The notes under the pieces were generated by a model, which saw only the letters and a program-made list of their open reading frames with translations, searched no databases and was not told where the DNA came from. A program made the translations under genes and the position numbers. This document shows positions 62,936-64,000 of a stretch of DNA of 64,000 nt, in pieces (the stretch's first letter is position 1; every line of letters starts with the position of its first letter). Location: the NCBI RefSeq assembly GCF_000699445.3, contig NC_067197.1:10732152-10796151 (forward strand), in the 5' to 3' direction. The DNA comes from Schistosoma haematobium (taxonomy: Eukaryota; Platyhelminthes; Trematoda; Strigeidida; Schistosomatidae).

Positions 62936-62989
62936 TAGCTCAGTGGTAACGTCTCTGACTGTGAAGCTGGGTGACACGAGATCGAATCC
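62936..62989 (+). promoter_or_regulatory. RNA polymerase III type 2 promoter (A and B boxes) in tRNA-like block
   Basis: A box TAGCTCAGTGG at 62936-62946 and B box GATCGAATCC at 62980-62989. The block has a CTGTGAA anticodon-loop-like segment reminiscent of tRNA-His(GTG), but its anticodon stem does not pair well, so it is a promoter relic, not a tRNA. Transcription from here would run into the ribozyme of the next unit. Copies recur at +344 and +688; the last copy is cut by the window end. Confidence 0.8.
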
Positions 62990-63019
62990 GCCAGGGAGCA
63001 CCAGTTCCCTCAAGATTAC

Positions 63020-63086
63020 AGGTACACCTTGCTGACGAGTGCCAAGTAGCACGAAACCCGGGTCCAGGGTTTCCTGTTGACTACCT
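63020..63086 (+). ncRNA. Hammerhead ribozyme, unit 2
   Basis: Core CTGACGA 63032-63038; stem II 63039-63042/63049-63052; GAAA 63053-63056; stem III 63057-63059/63060-63062; cleavage predicted after C63064 of the GTC triplet; stem I 63026-63031/63065-63070. Confidence 0.92.
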
Positions 63087-63363
63087 CCAACCACCATCTA
63101 ATCTCAATACATAGTGCCCTCAGTGTCGAGTCACCTAGACTGGTGGCCACATTGCAACATGATCGATAGCATTCGATCTGCACTAATAGGGACTAGACAA
63201 GCATGAGATTGATCACCACCCAGTGATCAATCAATTGTGATTACATCTCAGTCCTACAGGAGGTTAGTCACGGCTCGGATAGCTCAGTGGTAACGTCTCT
63301 GACTGTGAAGCTGGGTGACACGAGATCGAATCCGCCAGGGAGCACCAGTTCCCTCAAGATTAC

Positions 63364-63430
63364 AGGTACACCTTGCTGACGAGTGCCAAGTAGCACGAAA
63401 CCCGGGTCCAGGGTTTCCTGTTGACTACCT
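63364..63430 (+). ncRNA. Hammerhead ribozyme, unit 3
   Basis: Identical to the unit 2 ribozyme at a +344 offset, with predicted cleavage after position 63408. Confidence 0.92.
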
Positions 63431-63707
63431 CCAACCACCATCTAATCTCAATACATAGTGCCCTCAGTGTCGAGTCACCTAGACTGGTGGCCACATTGCA
63501 ACATGATCGATAGCATTCGATCTGCACTAATAGGGACTAGACAAGCATGAGATTGATCACCACCCAGTGATCAATCAATTGTGATTACATCTCAGTCCTA
63601 CAGGAGGTTAGTCACGGCTCGGATAGCTCAGTGGTAACGTCTCTGACTGTGAAGCTGGGTGACACGAGATCGAATCCGCCAGGGAGCACCAGTTCCCTCA
63701 AGATTAC

Positions 63708-63774
63708 AGGTACACCTTGCTGACGAGTGCCAAGTAGCACGAAACCCGGGTCCAGGGTTTCCTGTTGACTACCT
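63708..63774 (+). ncRNA. Hammerhead ribozyme, unit 4
   Basis: Identical to the others at a further +344 offset, with predicted cleavage after position 63752. Confidence 0.92.
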
Positions 63775-64000
63775 CCAACCACCATCTAATCTCAATACAT
63801 AGTGCCCTCAGTGTCGAGTCACCTAGACTGGTGGCCACATTGCAACATGATCGATAGCATTCGATCTGCACTAATAGGGACTAGACAAGCATGAGATTGA
63901 TCACCACCCAGTGATCAATCAATTGTGATTACATCTCAGTCCTACAGGAGGTTAGTCACGGCTCGGATAGCTCAGTGGTAACGTCTCTGACTGTGAAGCT

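Larger units (their letters stand above)
62657..64000 (+). repeat. Tandem 344-bp satellite with hammerhead ribozyme and tRNA-like promoter
   Basis: Units start at 62657, 63001, 63345 and 63689; the last is cut by the window end after 312 bp. The exact period is 344 bp and the units appear identical base for base, implying very recent amplification or strong homogenisation. Each unit carries a hammerhead ribozyme near its start and a tRNA-like block with polymerase III A and B boxes at its end. The layout is that of the schistosome SM-alpha satellite family, whose hammerheads are known to self-cleave. The array probably continues beyond the window. Confidence 0.95.

Noticed and set aside
62657..64000. 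Tandem array as a CRISPR array or as true tRNA genes
   Set aside because: The host is eukaryotic and the 344-bp units have no spacers. The tRNA-like block cannot form a proper anticodon stem or acceptor pairing, so it is only a promoter.

Overview
The window looks like nuclear DNA of a schistosome-type flatworm (Schistosomatidae, most likely Schistosoma). It is AT-rich, has small exons in large introns, and is packed with non-LTR retrotransposon debris. The clearest pointer is its right end: a tandem array of 344-bp units, each with a hammerhead ribozyme and a tRNA-like RNA polymerase III promoter. This is the architecture of the schistosome SM-alpha hammerhead satellite. No species can be fixed from the sequence alone.

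Four multi-exon genes could be assembled by hand, using splice sites and reading-frame phase. (1) A TPR-like protein on + (793-10272, 5' end outside the window). (2) A perilipin/lipid-storage-droplet protein on - (22653-29023, about 279 aa, apparently complete). (3) A divergent rhodopsin-class GPCR on + (38793-44457, about 522 aa). (4) The telomere-capping CST subunit STN1 on - (45794-55514, lacking only its N-terminal exon). Two more single exons look real but were not identified (37130-37356 on +; 61095-61262 on -).

The rest is mostly mobile-element material. An RTE-like element with a 12-bp target-site duplication lies at 15162-17162, and a 3' stub of the same family at 46112-46394 has its own 12-bp duplication. 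A degenerate endonuclease piece of that family is at about 61400-62440. A second RTE-like family (SR2-type) supplies fragments at 7020-7620, 17600-18490, 19191-19630, 26423-26574, 40080-40490, 56310-57790, 59710-59830 and 60520-60800. A CR1/jockey-type LINE has copies at 1548-2405 and 58250-59650, and another CR1-like LINE lies antisense at 34285-36250. A GC-richer dispersed repeat family occurs at 41740, 50440, 51040 and 59865. Several tRNA-derived SINE-like pieces are present.

The most notable structures are the ribozyme array with no oligo-T terminator inside its unit, a dead relic of the same unit at the left edge of the window, a perfect 121-bp inverted repeat at 21725-21987, a 44-bp perfect palindrome at 43168-43211, and a GPCR that has lost several class-A signature residues. 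The genes are functionally unrelated (cilia or scaffold-like TPR, lipid droplets, signalling, telomeres), so the window shows ordinary eukaryotic gene order rather than a pathway cluster.
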